DNA of 47,380 nucleotides, taken from an uncultured Collinsella sp. GTDB taxonomy: Bacteria; Actinomycetota; Coriobacteriia; Coriobacteriales; Coriobacteriaceae. The position numbers and the translations under genes are program-made. The notes beneath the pieces are model-generated. The model did not search any database. It was given only the letters and a program-made list of their open reading frames with translations, and was not told the DNA's origin. Position 1 is the first letter of the stretch. The number at the start of each line of letters is the position of its first letter. The DNA lies in contig CAAECW010000040.1 in assembly GCA_900754445.1 (NCBI GenBank), forward strand, positions 1-47,380, in the 5' to 3' direction. Below, one piece after another: positions 31,693 to 39,344 of the stretch.

Positions 31693-33768
31693 CTACTTGG
31701 CGCGACCCTCCTCATAGCGCTCGACCAGCTTGGCCTGAACGTCATAGGGAACCTGCTCGTAGCCAGCAGGCTTCATGGTAAAGTCGCCCGTGCCGCGCGT
31801 GATAGAGCGCAGGCGCGTCGAGTAATCCGTCAGCTCGGCGAGAGGTGCCTGGGCGATGACCACGGTGTCGCCGCGCTCATCGGTCTCCATGCCCGTCACG
31901 CGACCGCGCGATGCCGAGATGTCGCCCATCACGGCGCCGGCGTAGCTCTCGGGGATAGTCACCGTGATTTCCTCGATGGGCTCCAGCACCACCGGATCGG
32001 CATCGGCGCATGCCTTGCGCAGGCCGATGCGAGCCGCCGCGCGAAACGCCATCTCGTTGGAGTCGACGCTGTGATACGAACCGTCGTACACAGCCACGCG
32101 AATGCCCGTAAGCGGGTAGCCGGCAATAATACCGTCCTTCATGGTCTCCTGGACGCCCTTGTCCACGGCGGGGATCAGCGAGCGCGGAATGCGGCCGCCC
32201 ACGACCTCATCCACAAACTCGTAGCCGTCGCTCGTGCCGTCGGGCCCAATAAGCGGCTCCACGCGCAGCCAGCAGTCGCCGTACTGACCGGCGCCACCGG
32301 TCTGCTTCTTGTGGCGACCCTGGGCGCTCGCCGTGCGGCGGATGGTCTCGCGATACGGAATGCGGATCGGCACGCTCTTGGCCACGACCTTGGTACGGTC
32401 CTCCAAACGGTTGAGCAGCACCGAAACCTGCGCCTCACCCACGGCGGAGATAATGGTCTGGCCGGTCTCCTCGTCACGATCGATGCTCATGGTCGGATCG
32501 GCCTTGCAGGCCTTCTCGATAAACGTGTAGAGCTTCTCTTCGTCCCCGCGATTCTCGGCCTCGATGGCAATGCGGTACTGCGAGTTGGGGAACTTAAACG
32601 CCGCAGCCTCGACCTTGCCGGTAATCGAGAGCGTATCGCCCGTCTCGGCCGCCAGCTTGGGTGCCACGATAATGTCGCCGGCATAGGCGTGACCGACCTC
32701 GGTCATGTCGCGGCCGCACATCACATACAGGTGAGCCAGACGGTCGCCCTTGCGCGTGCGCGCGTTGACCAGCTCAAGGCCCGGCTCAAGCGTACCCGTC
32801 AGCACCTTAATAAAGCTGATGCGACCCTGCTGCGGATCGGCCAGGGTCTTAAACACAAACGCCACCGGACGATCATCGTCGCTTGAAATCTTGAGCGAAT
32901 CGCCGTCGATAAGCGGCATCTCGCCGTAGTCGGTCGGCGCCGGGAAGTATGTGGCGATGTCGTCCATCAGCGAGTTGACGCCCTGCTCCTTAATGCAATC
33001 GCCCGCAAAGACCGGCACAAAGATGCGCTCGGCGATCGCCTTCGACAGCAGGCCCTCAAGCTCCTCCTGCGTCAGCGTCTCCTCACCTTCCAGGTACTTC
33101 ATCATCAGCTCATCGTCGGCCTCGGCCACCAACTCGCACAGATGGTCATGGGCCTCCTCGGCCTGGGCACGATACTCCTCGGGAATCTCCGACTCAACGG
33201 CTTCGGTGCCGTTGCAATGGCGCGCCTTCATGCGCACCAGGTCGATGATGCCGTCAAAGTCCTCGCCCTCGCCCCAGGGAAGGGTCACGGCGCCCAGGCG
33301 CGTGCCAAAGCGCTCTTGCAGCAGGTCCATCGTGGTCGCAAAGCTGGCCTCGGAGCGCGACAGGCGGTTTACGAACACCGCACGCGCCAGACGCAGGTCC
33401 TCGGCGGCATACCAGAGCTTAACCGTCGTAGGCTGTGGGCCGGCCTCGGCGTCGACCACAAACAGGGCCGTCTCGCAGACGCTCATCGCGGCAAAGGCGT
33501 CGCCGATAAAATCGGGGTAGCACGGGGCATCGAGCACATTGATGCGCGCGCCCTTCCAGTCGATCGGCGCGATGGTCGTCGAGATGGAAAACGCACGCTT
33601 AACCTCTTCGGGGTCATAGTCGAGCGTGGGCTTGGTGCCGTCGTGGCCGCCCAGGCGGGCGGTCTTGCCGGAAAGGTGGAGCATGGCTTCGGCGAGTGAA
33701 GTCTTGCCCACCCCGCCTTGGCCTACGAGCACCACGTTCCTTACGTTACCGGTCTTGGGAGCACCCAT
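31693..33768 (-). CDS. Elongation factor G-like protein with degenerate GTPase motifs
   Basis: A 691-residue EF-G fold protein: G domain, domain II, then EF-G domains III-V (MSIDRDEETGQTIISAVGEA, KKQTGGAGQYGDCWLRVEPL, the AYAG repeats and a C-terminal MKPAGYEQVPYDVQ). The P-loop GQGGVGKTS (16-24) is intact, but other GTPase signatures are not: switch II reads DAPCYPDF instead of DTPGHVDF, and NKxD reads NRLS. It is a paralogue of the EF-G2/FusA2 type and not the housekeeping EF-G, which normally sits with rpsL and rpsG. Function is unknown. ATG 33768 follows AAGGAGG. No gene or clear promoter is visible in the 310 bases upstream (33769-34078), apart from small hairpins and the neighbouring terminator. 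Confidence 0.9.
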   Translation of the reverse strand: MGAPKTGNVRNVVLVGQGGVGKTSLAEAMLHLSGKTARLGGHDGTKPTLDYDPEEVKRAFSISTTIAPIDWKGARINVLDAPCYPDFIGDAFAAMSVCETALFVVDAEAGPQPTTVKLWYAAEDLRLARAVFVNRLSRSEASFATTMDLLQERFGTRLGAVTLPWGEGEDFDGIIDLVRMKARHCNGTEAVESEIPEEYRAQAEEAHDHLCELVAEADDELMMKYLEGEETLTQEELEGLLSKAIAERIFVPVFAGDCIKEQGVNSLMDDIATYFPAPTDYGEMPLIDGDSLKISSDDDRPVAFVFKTLADPQQGRISFIKVLTGTLEPGLELVNARTRKGDRLAHLYVMCGRDMTEVGHAYAGDIIVAPKLAAETGDTLSITGKVEAAAFKFPNSQYRIAIEAENRGDEEKLYTFIEKACKADPTMSIDRDEETGQTIISAVGEAQVSVLLNRLEDRTKVVAKSVPIRIPYRETIRRTASAQGRHKKQTGGAGQYGDCWLRVEPLIGPDGTSDGYEFVDEVVGGRIPRSLIPAVDKGVQETMKDGIIAGYPLTGIRVAVYDGSYHSVDSNEMAFRAAARIGLRKACADADPVVLEPIEEITVTIPESYAGAVMGDISASRGRVTGMETDERGDTVVIAQAPLAELTDYSTRLRSITRGTGDFTMKPAGYEQVPYDVQAKLVERYEEGRAK

Positions 33769-34004
33769 GATGACCTCCTTGCAGGGCCGCGCGCAATGCG
33801 CGACGCCAACGGGGAGAGTTCGCGGTCGGTGCCATCCCGGGAGCAGCATGGTCGGCAGCCGAGCCGACTCACCCTCCAAATGTCCTATGCCACCACCCTA
33901 CCCTCACGGGCGGCTGTCCATGCATACCTTTCGGCGCACGTACGAATACAGGCGGCGAGAGGAAGAGACAAGCTTGTGAGGCGATTATTGAACCCCGTCG
34001 ATGC

Positions 34005-34045
34005 AAACAAAAAGCCGCCACAGACCGTAAGACCTGCGGCGGCTT
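34005..34045 (-). terminator. Terminator of the amino-acid ABC operon
   Basis: AAGCCGCC (34012-34019) pairs with GGCGGCTT (34038-34045); the minus strand continues TTTTTGTTTGC. Confidence 0.85.
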
Positions 34046-34078
34046 CGCCTCAATTAATAGTTGAGTAAATACCTGAGC

Positions 34079-34843
34079 CTATCCCTCGATACGGCTCAAG
34101 AACTCACGGGTGCGCTGCTCACGCGGATGGTCGATGACCTGCTCGGCAGGACCCTCCTCGACAATGCGGCCGCCATCCATAAAGACCACGCGGTCGGCAA
34201 CATCGCGCGCAAACTGCATCGCGTGGGTCACGATCACCATCGTCATATTCTGCGCGGCAAGGTCTTTAATGACACGCAGCACCTCGGCCGTCAGCTCGGG
34301 GTCGAGCGCCGAGGTCGGCTCGTCAAAGAATAAGATTTCCGGATCGAGCGCCAGGGCGCGGGCAATACTCACGCGCTGCTGTTGACCGCCCGAAAGCTCA
34401 CACGGAACCTTGTTCTCGTTGCCCACAAGCCCCATCTGAGCAATCAATTCATGCGCACGAGCTTCCGCCTGCTCGCGCGGGCGCTTGAGCACGCGGATCG
34501 GCGCGTCGATGATGTTTTTCATCACGGTATAGTGCGGGAACAGGTTGTAATTTTGGAACACTAGGCCGAATCGCGAGCGCGCCTGCTTGGGCACATCGCC
34601 CTTCGCATAGACCGCGCCCGAACCCGCATCCGTCGCAACGGCAAGGTCACCAAACGAGAGCGAGCCTCCGTCGAGTGTCTCGAGCAGCGTGGCACACCGC
34701 AGCAGCGTGGACTTGCCGCCACCCGAAGGCCCGATAATCGCCACGACCTCGCCACGCTTGACCTCGAGCGAAATATCCTTGAGCACCTCATTGCCGCCAA
34801 ACGCCTTGCGCGCGCTTTCGATTTTCATCACTGAGTTAGTCAT
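34079..34843 (-). CDS. Polar amino acid ABC transporter, ATP-binding protein
   Basis: A 254-residue ATPase of the GlnQ/HisP family: GPSGGGKSTLLRC (Walker A), the Q-loop FQNYNLFPHYTVMKN, signature LSGGQQQRVSIARAL, Walker B ILFFDEPTSALDPE and the switch VTHAMQFARDVADRVVFMDG. It drives amino-acid uptake through the permease encoded upstream. ATG 34843 overlaps the permease stop by eight bases (ATGACTAA), so translation is coupled; ATG 34828 is an alternative. A roughly 20-residue insert (AVATDAGSGAVYAKGDVPKQ) between Walker A and the Q loop is slightly longer than usual. Confidence 0.94.
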   Translation of the reverse strand: MTNSVMKIESARKAFGGNEVLKDISLEVKRGEVVAIIGPSGGGKSTLLRCATLLETLDGGSLSFGDLAVATDAGSGAVYAKGDVPKQARSRFGLVFQNYNLFPHYTVMKNIIDAPIRVLKRPREQAEARAHELIAQMGLVGNENKVPCELSGGQQQRVSIARALALDPEILFFDEPTSALDPELTAEVLRVIKDLAAQNMTMVIVTHAMQFARDVADRVVFMDGGRIVEEGPAEQVIDHPREQRTREFLSRIEG

Positions 34844-35489
34844 GATAATAGTCCAGCTTCTTTTCGGCGGCGCCCAGCAGCATCTCGACCACAAAGTTAA
34901 AAATCCAGTAGATCAGCGCCGCGATCGCAAACGGCACCATGCTCACCTGCGAGGCGACCAGCGCCTTGGCCGTCGAGAACATCTCACCCACGCCAATGGC
35001 AAACGCCAGCGACGTGTCCTTGACCAGCGTGATGATCTCGTTGCCCATCGCCGGCAGAATACGCTTGGCGACCTGCGGCATCACGATATACAGAAACGTC
35101 TGCACGCGCGAGTAGCCCAGCACCTCGGCCGCCTCGTATTGACCACGCGGAATGGACTGCAGGCCCGAGCGATAGATCTCGGCAAAGTAACCGGCGTAGT
35201 TGATGATGAACGCCACGACGCACGCCGTCCACTTGGAATCGGGCGTGAGCGAAATGCCAAACACGTAGTACGGGGCAAAGTAGATGGCAAACATCTGCAG
35301 CATGAGCGGCGTACCGCGCATGACCGAGATATAGATGCGCGCAATCCAGCGAAGCGGCGCGATTTTGCTCATGCGCATAAACGCCACGGGAATTCCCAGC
35401 GGAATCGACCCCAGCAGCGTCAGCACAAACAACTGCAAACTGACCAAGAATCCCTGGCCGAGCATCTGCATCATGACCTGAATAGACAA
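34836..35489 (-). CDS. Polar amino acid ABC transporter, permease protein
   Basis: A 217-residue HisM/GlnP-type permease with about five membrane segments. It has the EAA loop YEAAEVLGYSRVQTFLYIVM that contacts the ATPase, and the N-terminal GFLVSLQLFVLTLLGSIPLG. The start is uncertain: a TTG at 35489 with AAAGAGAG five bases upstream fits best; ATGs at 35474 and 35471 lack a site and a TTG at 35528 adds a Cys/Arg-rich lead. It lies 150 bases after the binding-protein gene, with a long hairpin between. Confidence 0.93.
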   Translation of the reverse strand: MSIQVMMQMLGQGFLVSLQLFVLTLLGSIPLGIPVAFMRMSKIAPLRWIARIYISVMRGTPLMLQMFAIYFAPYYVFGISLTPDSKWTACVVAFIINYAGYFAEIYRSGLQSIPRGQYEAAEVLGYSRVQTFLYIVMPQVAKRILPAMGNEIITLVKDTSLAFAIGVGEMFSTAKALVASQVSMVPFAIAALIYWIFNFVVEMLLGAAEKKLDYYHD

Positions 35490-35535
35490 CCTAAGCTCTC
35501 TTTCGCGACAACAGAACAGCAAACCCAATGCTAAA

Positions 35536-35640
35536 GCGGGTTTTCCAGGTGCTCGAGTTTGCCGTGAAAGAGGAGCGCCGCGTACTAAATGTACGCAAGC
35601 GACGGTTTGAACGGCAAAATCGGGTGCCTGGGAAAGCCGC
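35536..35640. repeat. Long imperfect hairpin between binding-protein and permease genes
   Basis: Arms of 30 bases (35536-35565 and 35611-35640) match at 24 positions; the centre is a perfect GCGTAC-TAAAT-GTACGC (35580-35596). It begins at the stop codon of the binding-protein gene and ends before the permease ribosome site. In such operons a hairpin here commonly stabilises the binding-protein mRNA and lowers downstream expression. Confidence 0.75.
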
Positions 35641-36500
35641 TATTTCAGAACCCAGTTGTCGAAGGAAAGACCATAATCTGCATACTTGTCGCACAGGTCC
35701 TTGACCGTGCCGTCCTCATAGAGTGCCTTGAGCGACTCGGTCACGGCGTCGGCCGACTTGGTGTCGCCCCGCTTAAAGCCAACGGCGTAGTGCTCGCTGG
35801 ACAGCGGCTCATCAAGCTGCGTATAGGCATCGGGCTTGGCGGCAAGCTGATACTGGGCAATCGAAAGATCGCACGCCACGGCATCGACCGCGCCGCTCTC
35901 GAGCTGCATAAAGGCCGTGTTGTACTCGCCGATCGTGTCGAGCGTGGCAAACGTCGCCGCCAGATCCTTCTGGTCACCCTCGAGCACATCCTGCGCAGCG
36001 GAATCGGTCTGGGTAATCACGGTCTTGCCGGCAAGATCGTCCCAGCTCTTGATGCCTGCGTCCTTCTTGACCACGAGCACCTGCTCGTTAAGCATGTAAG
36101 GCTCGGAGAACGTGTAGTCGTCCTCGCGGCCCTCCATGGTAAAGCCGTTCCAGATGCAGTTGATGGCACCCGAGTTGAGCAGCGTGTCCTTGGCATCCCA
36201 GTCGATAGCCTCATACTCAACGCCCCAGCCCTGCTTATCGGCAACGGCCTTGGCAAGGTCGAGGTCAAAGCCGGTGTACTCGCCATCGTCGCCCACAAAG
36301 CCATACGGAGGATAGGACTTGTCAAAACCCACCACGAGCTTCTTGGACTCCGCAGCGCCCTTCACGTCCTTGGCTGCGGCAGAGCCGGCAGCGGAGCCCT
36401 TATCGGCACCACTGCCGCAGCCTACCAGGCCGAGGCCAAGCACCGTGGCAAGCGAACCGGCTAGACCAACAAACTGACGACGAGACATATCGGTATTCAT
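35640..36500 (-). CDS. Polar amino acid ABC transporter, substrate-binding lipoprotein
   Basis: A 286-residue solute-binding protein, family 3. The N-terminus has a twin-arginine-like SRRQFVG and a lipobox LVGC with C28 as the lipidated residue, so it is a lipoprotein, possibly exported by Tat. The mature domain starts KKLVVGFDKSYPPYGFVGDD, then GFDLDLAKAVADKQG, FTMEGREDDYTFSEPYM and GKTVITQTDSAAQD, typical of binding proteins for cystine, glutamine or similar amino acids. AAGGGGGA precedes ATG 36500. It is the first gene of the operon; the exact amino acid is not evident. Confidence 0.94.
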   Translation of the reverse strand: MNTDMSRRQFVGLAGSLATVLGLGLVGCGSGADKGSAAGSAAAKDVKGAAESKKLVVGFDKSYPPYGFVGDDGEYTGFDLDLAKAVADKQGWGVEYEAIDWDAKDTLLNSGAINCIWNGFTMEGREDDYTFSEPYMLNEQVLVVKKDAGIKSWDDLAGKTVITQTDSAAQDVLEGDQKDLAATFATLDTIGEYNTAFMQLESGAVDAVACDLSIAQYQLAAKPDAYTQLDEPLSSEHYAVGFKRGDTKSADAVTESLKALYEDGTVKDLCDKYADYGLSFDNWVLK

Positions 36501-36518
36501 GGTATTCCCCCTTGATGG

Positions 36519-36585
36519 CACTTTAGTTAGGTAAAGTGAGTCATGTAACGTTCAGAATCATACACTCTACCTTGATAAAGTACAA
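36519..36585 (-). promoter_or_regulatory. Promoter and leader palindrome of the amino-acid ABC operon
   Basis: TTGTAC (36580-36585), a 17-base spacer and TATGAT (36557-36562) form a good promoter. Downstream of the expected start, CACTTTA-6-TAAAGTG (36519-36538) is a perfect inverted repeat that may be an operator. Confidence 0.65.
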
Positions 36586-36591
36586 GGGAGG

Positions 36592-36742
36592 GTTTGCCCG
36601 GCGTGGGCGGGGAGCGGCGCGTAATTAAGTTTCCTGCTCTACAGTCCTGCGCAAGACGGAAAGCACATTAAGTGCTTTCCTTTGCGTGCGGAACTCGCGA
36701 TAAACTTAATTACGCGCCGCTCCCCGCCCACGCCGGGCAAAC
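36592..36742. repeat. Very long hairpin with perfect 41-bp stem
   Basis: The arms 36592-36632 and 36702-36742 are perfect inverted copies (starting GTTTGCCCGGCGTGGGCGGG). The 69 bases between hold a further stem GGAAAGCAC-ATTAA-GTGCTTTCC. It lies between two divergent promoters, just upstream of the -35 of the amino-acid ABC operon. Apart from this hairpin and the promoters, the 347-base gap 36501-36847 is empty. Confidence 0.92.
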
Positions 36743-36804
36743 GTCGTTGGACTTATCACTGACAGGAAATGGGCGCTTGTATATCGTCTGCTAGCTTGGC
36801 ACGG

Positions 36805-36810
36805 TACAAT
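36805..36810 (+). promoter_or_regulatory. Possible -10 of the RNA methyltransferase gene
   Basis: TACAAT 38 bases before the start codon. A perfect 14-bp palindrome TAATTCATGAATTA (36821-36834) lies between it and the ribosome site. Confidence 0.4.
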
Positions 36811-36847
36811 ACTTGCAGCTTTAATTCATGAATTAGTGGAGTTATTG

Positions 36848-38284
36848 ATGGCAGAATCTCGTGCGGAGCGTAGGGCTCGTCGTGCTTTGGTGGAGGCGGC
36901 TGAGGGGTCGAAGGAGGAGAAATCTTCTACGAAATCCAAGTCTTCTAAAGCTGCAAAAAGCAAGTCGGCTAAGGGCAAGCGTCCCGGCTCTCGTCGGAGC
37001 GAGGACAAGGCATCTCAGACTCGCACCAAGCGCCCGCATAAAGATCCGGTTTCGCCTGCGCGCAGAGCCGTGGACCCCAAGTCTCCCTGTTCGATCATGA
37101 AATCTTGCGGTGGGTGTACGGCGCTCAATCGTCCTTATAAAAAGCAGTTGGCAGCTAAGCAGGCTGCTATGGAGGAGCTTTTTGCTTCGCTTTGTGAGCG
37201 TGAGGGCATCGCTGTTGATCCCATTCGCGGTATGGGCGTCACCCTGGGCGACCCGGGTAAATATCCTGCGCCGCGTGGCTTTCGCCATAAGGCTGCCACT
37301 CCCTTTGCTCCCGGTAAGGAGGGCGCTGTCCGTTGCGGTTTCTTTGAGCGCGGCACGCACAAGATCGTTGCCGTGCCCGAATGTCCTGTCGAGGCGCCGG
37401 GCGCTCGTCAGATTCTCAACGGCATCGCACGCGAAGCTGAGCGGCTGCATATTCCCGCCTTTAACGAGGACAAGCATCTTGGCCTGCTTCGTTATGCCGT
37501 CGTCCGCTGCGGTTGGCGTACCGACCAGGTCATGGTTACGCTCGTGACCGCCCAGCGTGACTTACCGCATGCGCAGGAGTTCTTTGAGGCCGTCGCGGCG
37601 CTCGATCCGCATATCGTCACCGTTGCCCAAAATATCAATGGCCGTCCCGGTAACGCCATCTTGGGTGAGGAGACTCGTATCGTCTATGGCGCCGAGTGCA
37701 TGCGCGACCAGCTGCTCGGTTGCGAATTCGATATCTCCCCTACCGCGTTCTATCAGACCAATCCGCAGCAGACCGAGCTGCTCTATCAGCTCGCGATTGA
37801 CGGCATGGACCTGCAGCAGGGTGACATTCTTATGGACGCCTACTGCGGCAGCGGCACCATCGGTCTGTGCGCTGCGAAGGATGCCCAAGACAGAGGTGTC
37901 GGCATTATGCTGCTCGGCGTGGAACGCAACCCGGCGGGCATTGCAGACGCACGTCGCAATGCCGAGCTCAACGGCCTCACCCGCAGCGCTTGGTTTATGG
38001 CCGACGACGCCACCGACTACATCTTGGACGCCGCCGATAACAACGAGCGCGTCGACGTTCTCTCCATCGACCCGCCGCGCGCCGGCTCCACGCCCGAGTT
38101 TCTTGAGGCCGCCTGCGCACTTAAGCCGCGCCGCATCACCTATATCAGCTGCAATCCCGCCACCCAAGAGCGCGACCTGTACCAGCTCCTCGACGGTGGC
38201 TATCGCCTGCTCAAGATCACGCCGGTCGACATGTTCCCTCATACCGACCACACCGAGACCGTCGCGGTCCTCGAGCGCCGCTAA
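36848..38284 (+). CDS. RNA (uracil-C5)-methyltransferase, RlmC/RlmD/TrmA family
   Basis: 478 residues. Residues 1-75 are a Lys/Ser/Arg-rich disordered extension in place of a TRAM domain. Iron-sulfur cysteines lie in CSIMKSCGGC (C81, C87, C90) with a fourth candidate in PECPVE. The methyltransferase domain has SPTAFYQTNPQQTE, the SAM site DAYCGSGTIGL, GVERNPAGI, DPPRAGS, the catalytic SCNPAT and the C-terminal TDHTETVAVL. It methylates uracil C5 in 23S rRNA or tRNA; which position is unclear. GGAG precedes ATG 36848. The first half uses T-ending codons more than its neighbours. Confidence 0.93.
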   Translation: MAESRAERRARRALVEAAEGSKEEKSSTKSKSSKAAKSKSAKGKRPGSRRSEDKASQTRTKRPHKDPVSPARRAVDPKSPCSIMKSCGGCTALNRPYKKQLAAKQAAMEELFASLCEREGIAVDPIRGMGVTLGDPGKYPAPRGFRHKAATPFAPGKEGAVRCGFFERGTHKIVAVPECPVEAPGARQILNGIAREAERLHIPAFNEDKHLGLLRYAVVRCGWRTDQVMVTLVTAQRDLPHAQEFFEAVAALDPHIVTVAQNINGRPGNAILGEETRIVYGAECMRDQLLGCEFDISPTAFYQTNPQQTELLYQLAIDGMDLQQGDILMDAYCGSGTIGLCAAKDAQDRGVGIMLLGVERNPAGIADARRNAELNGLTRSAWFMADDATDYILDAADNNERVDVLSIDPPRAGSTPEFLEAACALKPRRITYISCNPATQERDLYQLLDGGYRLLKITPVDMFPHTDHTETVAVLERR

Positions 38285-38310
38285 TCCACCCCGGTAGATT
38301 TTTGGGACAA

Positions 38311-38344
38311 GAAAGGGGGCGGCCCGTCTGGACCGCCCCCTTTC
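38311..38344. terminator. Hairpin between convergent methyltransferase and PHP genes
   Basis: GAAAGGGGGCGG pairs with CCGCCCCCTTTC. T tracts are short on both sides. Confidence 0.7.
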
Positions 38345-38363
38345 GTTGGGCATATGAGTCTCG

Positions 38364-39185
38364 TTACATCCCCTTGCGCAGGTCGCACACGCCGGCCGCC
38401 GCCATCTCGCGAAGCAGCGTCTCGCGGTCGCGCGTCACGATCAAATCCAGCGGGAAGTGAATCTCGTCGAGCAACTTGCGGGCGTGCTCGAGCTTGCCAA
38501 TGGCCATGCCAATGTGGGCATCGGTCGACACGCCAATGCCCACGCCCAGCTCGGCGCAGCGCTCGGCGATCTTGCGGCATACGGCCCAGTGCTCAGTGTC
38601 GGCACCGTGTTCAAGACTATGGTTGTTGATCTCGATAATCTTGTGCTTGGCCTTGGCCGCCAGCAGTACCTCATCGATATCGAACGGTACGCCCGAACGA
38701 CCCGTATGCCCCAACATGAACACCTTGGGGTGCTCCAGGGCATTGATGTACATCTGGGTCGTTTGGGCGAGCGTCGCGCCTTCGGCAAACTGCGGATTAT
38801 GCACGCTTGCCACCAAATAATCCAAATTGCGCGTCACCAAATCGAATAGCGAATGCTGGTGACTGTATGAATCACCGGCAATATCGAACGAAACGGGAAT
38901 GTCCTCGCCAAACAGGCTTCCGTCCAGCGAAACGATATCGGCCTCGGCGCCGCGAAGCACCAGCACGCCGCTCCAAATGCGCGGCCAGATATCCTGGTTA
39001 ATAAAGAACTGGAAACTGCGCAGGTCGTTGGGGCAAGCCGTAACCATCGAGCTCAGATGGTCGGCAGATCCGAGCACCTGCAGGCCACGTTCCGCCGCCC
39101 AGTACACATTCTCCTCAATGGTTGAGTACGCATGCGCGGAGAACAACGTATGAGTATGAATATCACAAGAAAGAAGGTAGGGCAT
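38364..39185 (-). CDS. PHP-domain phosphoesterase (YcdX-like)
   Basis: A 273-residue metal-dependent hydrolase. PHP motif I is DIHTHTLFSAHA near the N-terminus, GSADHL is motif II, the ASVHN histidine and MLGHTGR lie later, and GVSTDAHIG is the final metal-binding motif. Homologues such as E. coli YcdX are trinuclear zinc phosphatases with poorly known substrates; a histidinol-phosphatase role is less likely without his genes nearby. ATG 39185 follows AAGGAG. Confidence 0.88.
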   Translation of the reverse strand: MPYLLSCDIHTHTLFSAHAYSTIEENVYWAAERGLQVLGSADHLSSMVTACPNDLRSFQFFINQDIWPRIWSGVLVLRGAEADIVSLDGSLFGEDIPVSFDIAGDSYSHQHSLFDLVTRNLDYLVASVHNPQFAEGATLAQTTQMYINALEHPKVFMLGHTGRSGVPFDIDEVLLAAKAKHKIIEINNHSLEHGADTEHWAVCRKIAERCAELGVGIGVSTDAHIGMAIGKLEHARKLLDEIHFPLDLIVTRDRETLLREMAAAGVCDLRKGM

Positions 39186-39285
39186 CAGGTCTCCTTGTCC
39201 AGTATGGCCGTCGCGTATATTCATTGTACGCATAGCTTTCGGCAGTCGTAAAACTGCTTCATCCCAATCACACAACGGCATAGAC

Positions 39286-39316
39286 AACGGGGTCTGGCTT
39301 AAAACGAAACCCCGTT
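39286..39316 (-). terminator. Possible terminator of the aminotransferase gene
   Basis: AACGGGGT (39286-39293) pairs with ACCCCGTT (39309-39316), but no T tract follows on the minus strand. Confidence 0.35.
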
Positions 39317-39344
39317 TCACGTAAAACATTGTAAGCAGAGCGCT

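Noticed and set aside
31615..32886. Plus-strand frame of 423 codons opposite the EF-G-like gene
   Set aside because: Antisense shadow that begins inside a terminator.
33968..33977. Shared palindrome ACAAGCTTGT at 33968 and 21234
   Set aside because: Two copies of a 10-base palindrome are too little evidence for a regulator site.
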